Shown: positions 11,182 to 20,639 of the stretch, in pieces
Numbering within the stretch: position 1 is the stretch's first letter
How the letters are laid out: each line of letters begins with the position of its first letter
Origin: Fragilaria crotonensis
Lineage: Eukaryota; Bacillariophyta; Fragilariophyceae; Fragilariales; Fragilariaceae
NCBI GenBank assembly: GCA_022925895.1
Contig: JAKSYS010000737.1
Coordinates: forward strand, 1 to 29,113
Direction of reading: 5' to 3'
DNA length: 29,113 bases
The notes under the pieces: model-generated
The model's database searches: none
What the model was told of the DNA's origin: nothing
What the model saw: the letters and a program-made list of their open reading frames with translations, nothing else
Translations under genes and position numbers: made by a program

Positions 11182-12279
11182 CTACTTTTCGTAGAAGATA
11201 TCAGAGTCTTCTTCATCTTCACTAATAACATCCACATTCAAATTACTCGTGTTGTCAATCTTGTTCCACCAGGTCTGTTGATTATGGCACTAGTTGATTG
11301 CCCCATAACTCTTCCCAATGTTTGAACTTCTCACTCACTTCAATTGACTTCCAGAAGTAGGATTGCTTCAAACACAGTTGGAGATGTCACTTTCCGTGTG
11401 TCAGTCAAAATGTCCTTAGCAGATGAAAACAATCTTTTGCAGCTCACTGAGGTGCCAGTCACTTTATCAAGATTGATGTACTTGCTTGCTATTGTATCTT
11501 TGCCTGTCTTCTGCTCTTTGCTTGGTCTTGAATCTTTTGTAGATAAGTGAGATTGCCATGAGTTTTAAGTGGAACAGCAATGACTACTGTAAAGCTCCCA
11601 GTGGATGTATCATGAGCCATTGCTGGACAAATCAATCCTTGAACACAGTGTCATTGACACCTGATGTTTGTGTCCTTTTTACCATACGTGCCAAGTATCG
11701 TCAACAAATGATGATGATGGTGCTGGCTACCATCACCATGATGTCTTCATTAAGAAATTTAGCCATAAGACGTTTTGGGTTGCAACTTCAATGTCCACCA
11801 TGGCAGCATATGCTGCTGACATAAGTATATAATGTTGAATGATGCCTTCGGTCCATCCGTCAAATACTATCATGATTGAGCATTTGTCAGGTAGCCGGTG
11901 CATGATGCAGGTCTCCACCTCCTTCGACAGAGCAAGAATATTTCTGCAAAGCAACTTTGATGTCATTGGCTTATATGATCTCACACCCTCATATGTTAGA
12001 GGGTCATCAACATTGGAGAGGGTTGGTTAAGCATTACAACCCACGCAGTCAATTGGAACACTTCCTTCTCAGTCTTGTTGACATGAACAAATTAAGGATG
12101 AGATGCATCCTTCCTTGTTCAATGCAAACTCGTTTGTCACCCCCCCTGCTCTTCAGTTTCTGTGTCTTACCAACACACCATTTGTTGCAGTCCCATTTGC
12201 TAGAACTCCTTTTGCCATCGTCATTTGGAATGAAGGGAGCGAAGTAAAAGGAATAGAGATGACTCAAAGTTGAAAACAC
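11182..12279 (-). pseudogene. hAT-family transposase pseudogene
   Basis: Several frame-shifted pieces read in order on the minus strand. Near 12200 there is a Trp/Cys segment (KWDCNKWC) that could be a BED-finger remnant. Near 11990 comes NVDDPLTYEGVRSYKPMTSK, then the catalytic-core landmark LPDKCSIMIVFDGWTEG followed by a HY pair. Near 11345-11430 comes CKRLFSSAKDILTDTRKVTS with FEAILLLEVN, matching the hAT C-terminal dimerisation domain. The frame ends with an acidic tail (SEDEEDSDIFYEK) and a TAG at 11182-11184. Stops and shifts lie between these blocks, so no active protein is made. I could not identify terminal inverted repeats or the 8-bp target duplication. Confidence 0.7.
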
Positions 12280-12913
12280 TTAGTTAGCCGAGGGCCTTTG
12301 CAGTAGTATCCTTCTGGAGGTTGCAGTAGTTGGTTTAGTAACTAACACGGTTTCAGTATTTAGTTTAGTCACTAGACTGGTTCAGTAGCTAGTTAGTTAT
12401 TCAGCAACTGCTGGGATTTTTGTCATGGTCAGTTTTACTGTGTTTAACTAACTGCAGTAAACCAGAGGTACAGAAGCGTGTCAGCACCAACCACTGCATG
12501 TGAGCATACAAAGGAAACCAACCGCAGTGCCGACAGTGCTTCAACATCTTGTGTAGCTCATATTCTAGCTTATCTTCCAGTTGGATGTCAAGAATGCACC
12601 CCTATGTTTGCTCTGGTACCACTGCACACAATGGGAGAGTGTGTCAGTGCATCCTTCGCCAATTGATACAATTGAGTACTAGCTGCTATATATATATTAA
12701 CCCTAATCATTGGGTTATGCACCGCCGCTGAACTTTTGTCAAGATCTACACTTACTAGTACAGTACAGCAGCACAATACACTAGCCTTCGTTGGGTATCT
12801 ATCGCACCATCGCACCTCTGCTGTTAAAACCATCTTCTGGCTGGCCTGACCAAACTACGATTGTATAGCGAAATTGGAGTGTGAACACTGCTCCTCCCAA
12901 AACTTCTAAAAGA
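12280..12913. other. intergenic, no gene recognised
   Basis: The first 200 bp are built from repeated variants of cagtag/ttagt words (tagtaactaac, tagctagttagttattcag), a low-complexity stretch just upstream of the hAT remnant. Around 12611-12622 the minus strand reads TGGTACCAGAGC, one base from the canonical initiator-Met primer site, with no LTR visible beside it. The young retrotransposon begins at 12914. Confidence 0.4.
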
Positions 12914-13067
12914 TGAATAAAACCTACCGTTACTACTGGAAATCCATCATTGTGGGGCAGCATGGCATTAGTGATTAGGATAGAACAAGATTATAAACTA
13001 AGTCCGGAGAAACCCCACTTGGTCTGGCCGTAGCCCAATATGACGCAGACACAGTAGAATTCGTTCA
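12914..13067 (-). repeat. 3' LTR of the copia element
   Basis: 154 bp bounded by TG...CA on the plus strand (tgaataaaac...attcgttca). It is identical to the right copy except for an A3 run near 13010 that is A4 there. A very short LTR. The sense strand includes TGCGTCATA, a bZIP-like TGACG core, and TTTATAAT, a TATA-like word. Confidence 0.95.
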
Positions 13068-13080
13068 GTCCCCGCGAGCA
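13068..13080 (-). other. candidate polypurine tract
   Basis: Directly upstream of the 3' LTR on the element's sense strand the sequence is GCTCGCGGGGAC, in the position required for plus-strand priming. The tract is short and interrupted by C, so the assignment rests mainly on position. Confidence 0.45.
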
Positions 13081-13257
13081 AAATACCGATCCATCGGTGA
13101 TTCGCTCGTCCCCGGATTCGTACTCCTCACAAAACACCAAATATCACGTAACACCAGAGGCCGTTCGGACATCCATTACCGAATAGTATTAGCCCATCCA
13201 CACCTACGCTCGTAGGCCAAGGCCAGCCACCTGCTTCGCAGGCCAAAAGCCATCCCA

Positions 13258-13611
13258 TTACCATAGGATGCGTTGCGATAAATCCCGAAGTTTCGGTCCT
13301 GCCAAGAGCTTCGTAAAGATATCTGCCAGGTTCGTCTCACCATCTTCTTTAGCAATTCGCACAGTCCCCGCAGCTTGAGCCTCACGAGTCCGATGATATG
13401 CAATCGCCTGATGTTTCTTTTTCAAGGTTGACTCCGGCCTGGTAGAATTCTTGACGACCGCTTCATTATCACAGAAAACATTGCACGGATCCTCAACCGG
13501 AACACCCATCATCCTTAACTTGTACCGCAACCCTTCAATTAACTCAACCGCAATCTTCATGGCGATGAACTCCGAGCCAAACGTGGAGGATTCCACCGTG
13601 TTCTGCCGCTT
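13258..13611 (-). pseudogene. copia Pol: RNase H domain
   Basis: Continuation of Pol after a 1-nt break at the T2 run 13610-13611. The preceding frame carries the start of the domain (MMTCFVDADHAGC, first Asp). This part carries TVESSTFGSEFIAMKIA (catalytic Glu), CDNEAVV (second Asp) and the C-terminal NLADIFTKLLAG motif found at the end of nearly all copia polyproteins. The stop at 13258 is the natural end of Pol. About 190 bp then separate it from the 3' LTR. It would degrade the RNA strand of the RNA:DNA hybrid. Confidence 0.85.
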
Positions 13612-15171
13612 GAGTACCAAATGATTGGCGCACGATTGATATAAAGGATCACACCAGTATGCGACCGACGCGTCAACTGACAACCTGCATGATCAGCGTC
13701 GACAAAACAAGTCATCATAACTGGCTTCCCTCGCGGTTCAGGCATGTTCTCCGGTATCGCTTCCTTCGCATCAGGGTAGTACTTCGACCAATCCTGTGTG
13801 GCAAACCGTCGCGGGTCGTAGCTCGGCTCTGTGTCATCAAACACCATCGTTGATCGGTCATACTGTTTCAGATATGCAAAGACATGGAACAACTGCTGAA
13901 GATGGCCCTCCCTGGCAGACACAAGATATCGTGACATCAGAGAAACCGGCATCAGGATGTCCACTCGCCCAAGTTCACAGATCCACCTTAAGACGCCGAC
14001 CAACCCTTGGTAGTAATTGAGCCGCTGTGCATCCAACTCCGCCGTCTGATCCAACTCTGGTCGATACCCCTGACTTAATGGAGTCGTGGTGCGTTTCGGC
14101 AACCCCAACCCCACGTTCTCCAACTCTGTCTCAACATCCTTGACAGCCCTCGCCACATACTTGGATGAAGACATGGCCCACCTGATCTTTCCCGGCTCGT
14201 CCGACTCGGGAATCTTGAACTGCTTGATCTCAGCCCCAAGATATACGTCAGGCGCCTTCACGCTCCCATCCTTTAGCTTGTAAACCTTCGACAAAGCGTC
14301 CATCACATTCTTCGGATTAGTATCGAGGCAGAGGATGTCATCAACGTACGCCAGAACATAGCTGTAGAACTTGGTTCCATCGGCCTTCGTCGCGGCCTTC
14401 ATCCACACGTCCGGGTCCGCCTTACAACTCTTGTAGCCCATATCCCGCAGCGACGCAGCAAGGTGGTCCCTGAATCGTGCTCCCGACGACTTCATTCCAT
14501 AAAGTGCACGCACTATCTTCGCTGGTCGTCCTCTCAAATCGGGTGGGAACTCCAACCCAGCAACGACATATAACCTCTCCTCAGTCGGCGCCGAGAGATA
14601 GGCATTCTGGATGTCGGCCGCCAAGATATCGAGCCCATTCAAAGCCGCAAGAGTGAAAGCGATACGAACGCTGTCGCGTGAGACGACACTCGAGAAGGTC
14701 ATTTCCTTCGGCACATCATGCTTTGCGCCATTCAGGACCAATCGCGCCTTCCTCGTCAGATCAAACTTGATGTCGAATATCATGTGACATGTCGCTTTTG
14801 CAAATCCAACCGGCGGGTTTGGGTCGTCGCTGAACTCAAATGCAATCATCACATTTCTCATCTCCTTTTCAATGGCATCACGCCAAAAGGTAGTCCCCGT
14901 TCTGCGATCAATCGCAAGCGCCTCGGCCACAGTCTTCGGCAGTTCCACGCCATACTTGTGCGACCTCAGCCAATACTTGGTGGACTTTACCTTCTTGATT
15001 ACACGATCCCGGCGGCGTAGCACATCGCGAACCCACCAAGCAAATGCAGGTTCCTCTGCGATCTTGTTGGCAACCGCATACTCCGCCACCTCAACGGGGT
15101 TCGCTTCTTTCAAGTCCTTTAACGGAATCCAATCCGAAGTACCATCCTTCCAAGAGACCAAGAGTTTCCAA
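13612..15171 (-). pseudogene. copia Pol: reverse transcriptase domain
   Basis: About 520 residues in one open frame. Motifs in order: FWRDAIEKEM at the start of the domain, KARLVLNGAKHD, LAADIQNAYLSAPTEERLYV (first catalytic Asp), RALYGMKSSGARFRDHLA, and SYVLAYVDDILCL (the YVDD active site). The connection region and the beginning of RNase H (FVDADHAGCQ) follow. The sequence of motifs is complete. The frame is cut at its 5' side by a C5 run (15172-15176, plus strand) and at its 3' side by 13610-13611. It copies element RNA to DNA inside the particle. Confidence 0.9.
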
Positions 15172-15632
15172 CCCCCTCGTCGTCAGCTTGGGACGACGCT
15201 GCCCATGACGGTTCTCAATGAAACCGTCGTCCTTTGACAGGGCCGATCCATCTTTCTTGTGGTCGGTGATCTCTTGCAAAATGGCAAAGTGGCGACCCTC
15301 GTCGTCCACCTGTGAATACAAGTTTTCGGCAATCACATTCGCGGCATACGTCGCAGTCGATCCGTCCGGAAACTCAACCTGGTACTCCCGGGTGTCCAAG
15401 ATAGGATTCGAGTGCCGCATGCCAAGTGGATTACCGTCTCTTCCGTGCATCCGACCAATGACCTTTGCGCGTACCACGTCTTCGCCACGTGGCAGAAGCA
15501 CGCTTGCCGAGATGTATTCGTCCATCGACTCAGGCGTGTAGTCGTCTGCATCCTTCCTGGTTGACTCAGGTTCGAGGGGTTCGAGATCGTCATCCGCATC
15601 CCGTTCCGCCTCCTGAACTTCTTCGATCGAGG
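15172..15632 (-). pseudogene. copia Pol: linker between integrase and reverse transcriptase
   Basis: An acidic stretch (EAERDADDDLEPLEPES) followed by a conserved-looking module with VVRAKVIGRMHGRDGNPLG, YQVEFPDGSTATYAANVIAE, and KLTTRG before the next break. This module is a usual feature between integrase and reverse transcriptase in this kind of element, where it probably forms the integrase C-terminal region. It is entered through a 1-nt break in the G5 run 15631-15635 and left through one in the C5 run 15172-15176. Confidence 0.75.
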
Positions 15633-16974
15633 GGGAACAACCCGTCGAAGTCGTCGTCAACCTCTGATTGGCGCTTACTGTCGCCGATCTTGTCTTGCAC
15701 CTCTTCGTCGAAGCGTTCCTTTGCCTCAATCGTGTGCTGCATCCGCTCGATCTCGTCCCCGATCAGAAAGACCGTTGACCTTGCGATCGGACGGCAGGAG
15801 ATTGGCAATACCCAATGGCAGTTGCCGCTCCCAATCCCTCTTGCCGGTCCCAACCAACGACCAAGCTTCACCTCTCCGTCATGATCCATGTAATGTACCC
15901 ATTGGTACCAACTGAACTGGACGTACATCGAGATGTCGGGCGTGTCACCATCCACCCTTTCCGCCGGAACACGACCATTCAGAACCGGCGTATCGTGCGC
16001 CGTCAGTCGCCTTGTTCCGGCATACCATTCGCCGCAGAAGCACCAAGTTCGCTTTGGTGATCCTTCGGCTTGCATGAACCGACGAATTCCACGCTTGATA
16101 GCACGAATGGAACTCTCCGCCTTGTTTTGCCACGGGCTATACGGCTCCGTCAGAGTTTGGCGGATCTGGTAGTCGCGGACGACGTCCTGCCAGTGCCTAG
16201 TTCTCTGCTCCAAGGCGCCATCCGAAATCAGCCAACCCGGTACCCCAGACTCTTGGATGAAACCGAGAAGTCCCCGGGAGGCGTCCGCCTTCGTCTTCAA
16301 AGGGTAGAACTCGTCGTACCCGTACCCATCTGTGAAGACCTGGGCACAAGTGTATCCACGCAATGACGTCGTCGGAGAAAACATCGTATCGGTGTAGAAT
16401 TTCCCCGACAACCTTGGATAACGTATCGCCTGCTGCCTCGTCTTGAATCGCCGCGACACTGGATGCACGTACTTCCTTACTCCGACTTGCGTCGTAACCT
16501 CCAGCGTTCGCTTTGCAGTCTCCAATCCCAATCCCCAACGTTTCGCCAGGACCTCCTTCGTGATAACGGAATCAGGTGACGACGTCGCCACTGCATAGAG
16601 CTCGTGTTCCAAACCAATCATGCAGATCCCATCTCCTCTCAAGTCACCGCCTGAGACTTGCACCATTTCTTCGAGTCGCTCCGCTAGTAATCCATCGTCT
16701 GCACTTGCGACAGCCAAAATTTCCCTCGGAGTCATCAAACTCATCACTTCGTGCAGGTTTCCCCGCGTTCCTGTCCCCGAAAGCTGCATCGTGGTGCTGA
16801 CCATAGAAACGTTGAAGTCGGTTCGCTCGCGGAGTTGGGTCTCAGCCTGACGAAAGTGTGGTGATCTAGGATCCCACGCCGCATCAGACGTCATTTCCAG
16901 CCGCGTACAGTTGGCGATCTCATCGTCAGTTGGTCTTCTCGAAGTAAAATACGAGACCACGCCCTCCATCTCCA
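15633..16974 (-). pseudogene. copia Pol: integrase domain
   Basis: The region starts with MEGVVSYFTSRRPTDDEI. Near 16540 comes AKRWGLGLETAKRTLEVTT, a pre-core helix typical of these elements. The catalytic DDE triad is visible: FYTDTMFS, then GWLISDGALEQ, then YSPWQNKAESSIRAIKRG. A GRWLGPARGIGSGNCHW segment follows in the C-terminal part. A canonical HHCC zinc domain is not obvious. Integrase joins the cDNA to the chromosome. It connects to protease through a 1-nt break at the G3 run 16975-16977. Confidence 0.9.
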
Positions 16975-17397
16975 GGGAATCCTCAGCTTCGAATCCGGGA
17001 AGGATATATCGTGAGGTGAGTCAGCATCAAATTGCTGAGGAGTATCACAAACAGAAAGCCCAAAAGCTCTTAGTTGATTGGGACAAAGGAGTGAAACAGG
17101 TAACCGTTCTCCTAAGAATAAACATTCGTTGAAGATCAACAAATATGTCTCCCCATCGGTCGGGCAATCATACGCCGTTGCCGCCGACACAATGGGGATC
17201 CCTTTCAAAGCATTATACTCTGAGGTGAATGGAGTTACACTAACTGTTTGACCAGTATCCTCCAACACCACCATGTTGCACCCCGCAACACAGGTATCCG
17301 CATGCGAGTCCATCTCGGACCTGTCCACACATGCTCCGCTTGACATGGCCTTGATCACGCGCTCAGCGGTGCTAGCGGTGACCATTAGGACCTTGCG
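16975..17397 (-). pseudogene. copia Pol: aspartic protease domain
   Basis: The active-site motif EMDSHADTCVAGC (catalytic Asp in DSHAD) lies about 25 residues in, followed by VSVTPFTSEYNALKGIPIVS and LLIFNECLFLG, consistent with a retropepsin. It matures the Gag-Pol polyprotein. The reading frame is continuous back to the Gag stop: from UGA at 17398-17400 the codons RKVLMVTAS run straight into it. It has its own ATG at 17385, but an independent initiation there is not needed if the UGA is read through. Confidence 0.9.
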
Positions 17398-18803
17398 TCA
17401 GTCCGAGTTGGCGTTTCCGCCAGCTCGGTTACCACTCCCACCAGAATGGGCTCTCCTCCCAAACTGGTCGCCTGCGTTCGCGGACGCTGACGTTGGAGTC
17501 GGGGCATTACCGTCCCCGTTTCCGTCCCCGGAATCAACCCCAGAGACAGAAGCTTGGCGTTCCTTCTTGGCTTTCTTCTTCCCTTTGCCGCCGGCTTCCT
17601 TGCGTGCCTTAACGACCGCAGCCCGCTCGGCATCAGACATAGCCCACCACTCCTCATTGGAGTAACCTTTGGTGTTTGCTTGCTTCTTGCCACCCTTGCG
17701 TTTGGTTCCCTTGCCACCCGACGACTTGGAACCTGCGCCGGTCGACGCGGAGCTCACGCTCCTTGCCGCACTCCCAGCATCCTTGTAGGCCCGCGTCGTC
17801 GTCGCTAGCGTCGAAAGATACTGCTGACAGCTTTCAAACGACTTGAGCTTCTCGGGCTCACCAAAGCAATGCGTCACACCCATCTGCAGAGTCGGATCCT
17901 TGATGTTCGCCAAGAAATCCTGAACCTTCTTCGTCTCGGGAACGGCCTCACCCACCAGCTCCAGTTCAGCGTGAGCTTCCTGGTGAGCTTGGACATAATG
18001 CTGAAACGTCCAATTGCGTCGATGTCCAGTAAACTGGGACGCACCGAGCTTCGCATAAGCCTTCGCCTTGATAGTCATGTTAGCGCTCTCGCCTTCACAC
18101 TGCTTCCTGAGAGCGAGAACTGCGCCGCGACCATCCTTCTTGGCGTCAAAGTGCTTGATAAAGGTCCAACCAGGTCCGTCCGAGATATAACTCTTGAACT
18201 CTGCATAGTATCGCTTGTTGTCGATGGCGTAATGTTGGCCTTCGAGCACGGTATTGTTGACCAAATGGTCGTCCAAATCATCGTACTCGACGTCCCGCAC
18301 TTCGTTCGTCACCTCCGTGTGCGCTCGATGAATGTAGGACAACGGGCATCTCGCCTCAGCTCGGAAGTGGTAGATGTAATTGTCCCATGACTCCCACCAC
18401 TTAACCCACAAGCTGAGGTTCTTGAGCACCTCCGGCTTCCTTGGAGTCATGGCATCCATGCCATCCAGCAACTTCTTCTCCTCCTGCATCCTATCCACCG
18501 CCTCCTCTGCCTTGGCCCTCGAGAAATCCTCCGAGTTCGCCTCGAGTCCACATCGAATCTGCGACGCAGTCCAATGGCGAAAACCTTTAAGGAGGTTAAC
18601 GCTGACAAAGGAAAGTTAACTCCTTGGCGTGGGTTGTTCCTTGCAACCTGCCTCGTCATATCGGAGAGACTGTCTTCAGAGACGGTCAGAAGCGTCAACG
18701 GGGAAGTAAATCCCTGCGCAACGATCGCCTCTGCGGTGACCCTGTTGAAACCGATGTAAACGAGTGCCTCGGTGAACTCCTCGGACTGCTCGTCGTCGTC
18801 CAT
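17398..18803 (-). pseudogene. copia Gag
   Basis: About 467 residues from ATG at 18803 (MDDDEQSEEFTEALVYIGFN) to UGA at 17398. One 1-nt break lies at the A4 run 18580-18583 (plus strand); either side reads in phase with family expectation (FPLSALTSLK, then RHWTASQIRCGLEAN). The central part has the helical capsid-like region with SLWVKWWESWDNYIYHF. The C-terminal part is basic (KRKGGKKQ, KGKKKAKKERQ) around an EEWWAMSDAERAAVVKARKE helix. No CCHC zinc knuckle is present; the lysine-rich tail probably binds RNA instead. Gag would form the virus-like particle. The same frame continues into protease after the UGA. Confidence 0.85.
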
Positions 18804-19923
18804 GGTCGAAGATGTTGGAATGTTGGGAAAAGTGCCTTCTTGAGTTGTTTTATTGGAGATATTGTGATATTTCCACAAACAAACTCGTCGCCAATTGTTT
18901 GGGATCATCCGCGAGTTTTATACGTAGCATTTACGTAGGTCATAGTATGTCAGGACATTCCTGGAGTTTCTCAGTGCATTTCATGCATCGCCGTGCGTTT
19001 GTACCGGCCCCACACGTAGATGCGTTTCACATTCGCGTCATCGTGCGTGCGTTACGCATGATTGGCGTGTGTAACGCTGCCACATGTGCCATTCGACTCA
19101 TTCGACTGCACAGAATAAAAACTCAGTATTGCCCTAACCGCTCGCTAACGACCATCCTCGGGACTTGATTCCTTAAGTAAAATCCGTAACGTTAAAAATC
19201 ACTTAGAAAACGTCCGACGCAGCACTTTACTTAGACATTAATTGTCCGTGCCACTTAGCCTGCGCTGCATGACCTCCCGGCAACCCCTCCAGGTTAGCTA
19301 GGGCTATGCAGTCACCAGTCCAATTCCCCCCAAGGTTCTAAAGAGCTTTCCAATCTTGTTCCTTCAAGACTTAGGCTGCAATTTGGAACCCTGGTCGTGG
19401 CCACGATCGGAATCATGACCCCAGGCGATTCCTCTCGAATCTTCGAGGGAACGGATGACCGCAGCGTAGCTGTGATCGCCGTTTCGCCCAACCATGTCCT
19501 TTCTGACCTCCCTGGCCTCATGGTGTCCGGCTATTCCTTTGCCGCTCGGTGTCCCTTTCGCGGCATCATCTGCCGTCGCAGACGCCACTTCCCAGGCTGA
19601 ACTGGGCACTTCCGCTCCTGGAAACGGTCGTCATGATGAACATGACCGATCCAATCGTCGACAAAACCGTTCGTCAGCACGACGGTTATGGTCTGCACGA
19701 TTACGTCGGGAGAGCTACTCCCGCTACCGTTTTGCGAACGATCCTTCGCTGCTAATCGGGTAGTGTGAAGTTGAGATCACCGGTCCGACGACTGTACTTT
19801 GTCGTCCCGCCTTCACAGTTGAACTACAACGCGCTCGTTTGCAAGGACGAATGTTCTGTTCCCTCCAGATCATTCACGCCAGTCCTTTTGCGTGCCAACA
19901 CGTGAGTGCTGGGTCTGATAAAC
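18804..19923 (-). other. leader of the copia element, no gene recognised
   Basis: About 1.1 kb between the 5' LTR and the Gag start codon. Short frames exist on both strands but none resembles a known protein. It would be the 5' untranslated region of the genomic RNA and could hold packaging and dimerisation signals. At this length it is long compared with the 155-bp LTR. Confidence 0.6.
19904..19923 (-). other. candidate primer binding site
   Basis: Immediately inside the 5' LTR the sense strand reads GTTTATCAGACCCAGCACTC. It shares the TATCAGA core with the common initiator-Met site TGGTATCAGAGC. The complementary strand (gtgctgggtctgataa) also resembles the 5' half of an initiator-Met tRNA up to the anticodon loop, the half-tRNA priming seen in some copia elements. 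Position is right; the exact tRNA is uncertain. Confidence 0.5.
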
Positions 19924-20078
19924 TGAATAAAACCTACCGTTACTACTGGAAATCCATCATTGTGGGGCAGCATGGCATTAGTGATTAGGATAGAACAAGA
20001 TTATAAACTAAGTCCGGAGAAAACCCCACTTGGTCTGGCCGTAGCCCAATATGACGCAGACACAGTAGAATTCGTTCA
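19924..20078 (-). repeat. 5' LTR of the copia element
   Basis: 155 bp, TG...CA, same sequence as the 12914-13067 copy apart from one extra A in an A-run near 20020. In the sense direction it contains TGCGTCATA and TTTATAAT, candidate promoter words. It drives transcription toward lower coordinates, away from the eEF3 gene. Confidence 0.95.
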
Positions 20079-20639
20079 AAGAACCCAACATACCACAGCA
20101 AGTGCATTCTTGCCGGTCTTGACGCACAATTGCAAGGTGGTGATTGTTTGGCTGTGGTTTTTGGTCTCACTGCATTACATCCCTCTCTACTAATGGGTCA
20201 TCAATGACAGATTCTATATGTCATTGATAAATGCTGTAGGCCGGGCACATACAATTACCCACCATGCTCTTACAACAATATGATTGTTTCCGTCTTTGGT
20301 GACCCTATGAGCAAAACAAGTGTTGTGGGTAACGTCTTGTTAGCAGCTTCAACTATGTTCCATTCCACGAACCAGGAGCAGAATAGAATGAAGGCGCGGT
20401 TTCAACTCCACCACAGATTAATGCTTCTAACAAGAGCCAAGAAACTTGCCTCTTCTTCTTCCACTCACCCGTATTGAATGTCAAAAAGACATTGATAAGC
20501 TCCACCTATACAAGGGTTTGGCAAAAATTGAGTTGGCTCATTCTTGGCCTTCTTCTTGCAAAGCATGCAACTGCAAGAAAGTCTCACATTCACCTCAACC
20601 AAAGCCAACACAGGGTGAAGAACTTCAACTTCTGGTCCT
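20079..20639. other. flank of the young element, no clear gene
   Basis: Plus-strand pieces appear degenerate and probably belong to the copia relic that becomes recognisable from about 20640. No motif could be placed here with confidence. Confidence 0.4.

Larger units (their letters stand above)
12914..20078 (-). mobile_element. Ty1/copia LTR retrotransposon, young, near complete
   Basis: 7165 bp, transcribed from the minus strand. Order from the 5' LTR (19924-20078): a roughly 1.1-kb leader, Gag, aspartic protease, integrase, reverse transcriptase, RNase H, 3' LTR (12914-13067). Integrase before reverse transcriptase defines copia/Pseudoviridae order. The LTRs differ by one A, so insertion is recent. 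Flanking bases give AAGA at 12910-12913 and 20079-20082, a 4-bp target duplication (AAAGA, 5 bp, if the terminal A of the LTR is shared). Gag and Pol are in the same frame, separated only by UGA at 17398-17400. Five 1-nt frame breaks interrupt the coding region, all in homopolymers, and no substitution-type stop was found. The style (Gag with no zinc knuckle, integrase with QTLTEPYSPWQNKAESSI) recalls diatom CoDi-type elements; the subgroup cannot be fixed by eye. Confidence 0.95.

Noticed and set aside
13176-13403. 75-codon minus-strand frame at the end of Pol
   Set aside because: Alternative frame of the RNase H C-terminus; the real frame ends at 13258 with the NLADIFTKLLAG motif.
15465-15884. 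139-codon plus-strand open frame
   Set aside because: Antisense to the integrase/linker part of Pol; arginine- and serine-rich, as expected of a shadow.
17869-18390. 173-codon plus-strand open frame
   Set aside because: Antisense shadow of copia Gag.
18570-18600. Programmed -1 frameshift in Gag
   Set aside because: The break lies inside the Gag N-terminal region rather than at a gag/pol border, and the local sequence lacks a true X XXY YYZ slippery heptamer; a homopolymer indel explains it better.
19312-19763. Several 60-90 codon frames in the copia leader
   Set aside because: Found on both strands with no motif; more likely chance frames in untranslated leader.
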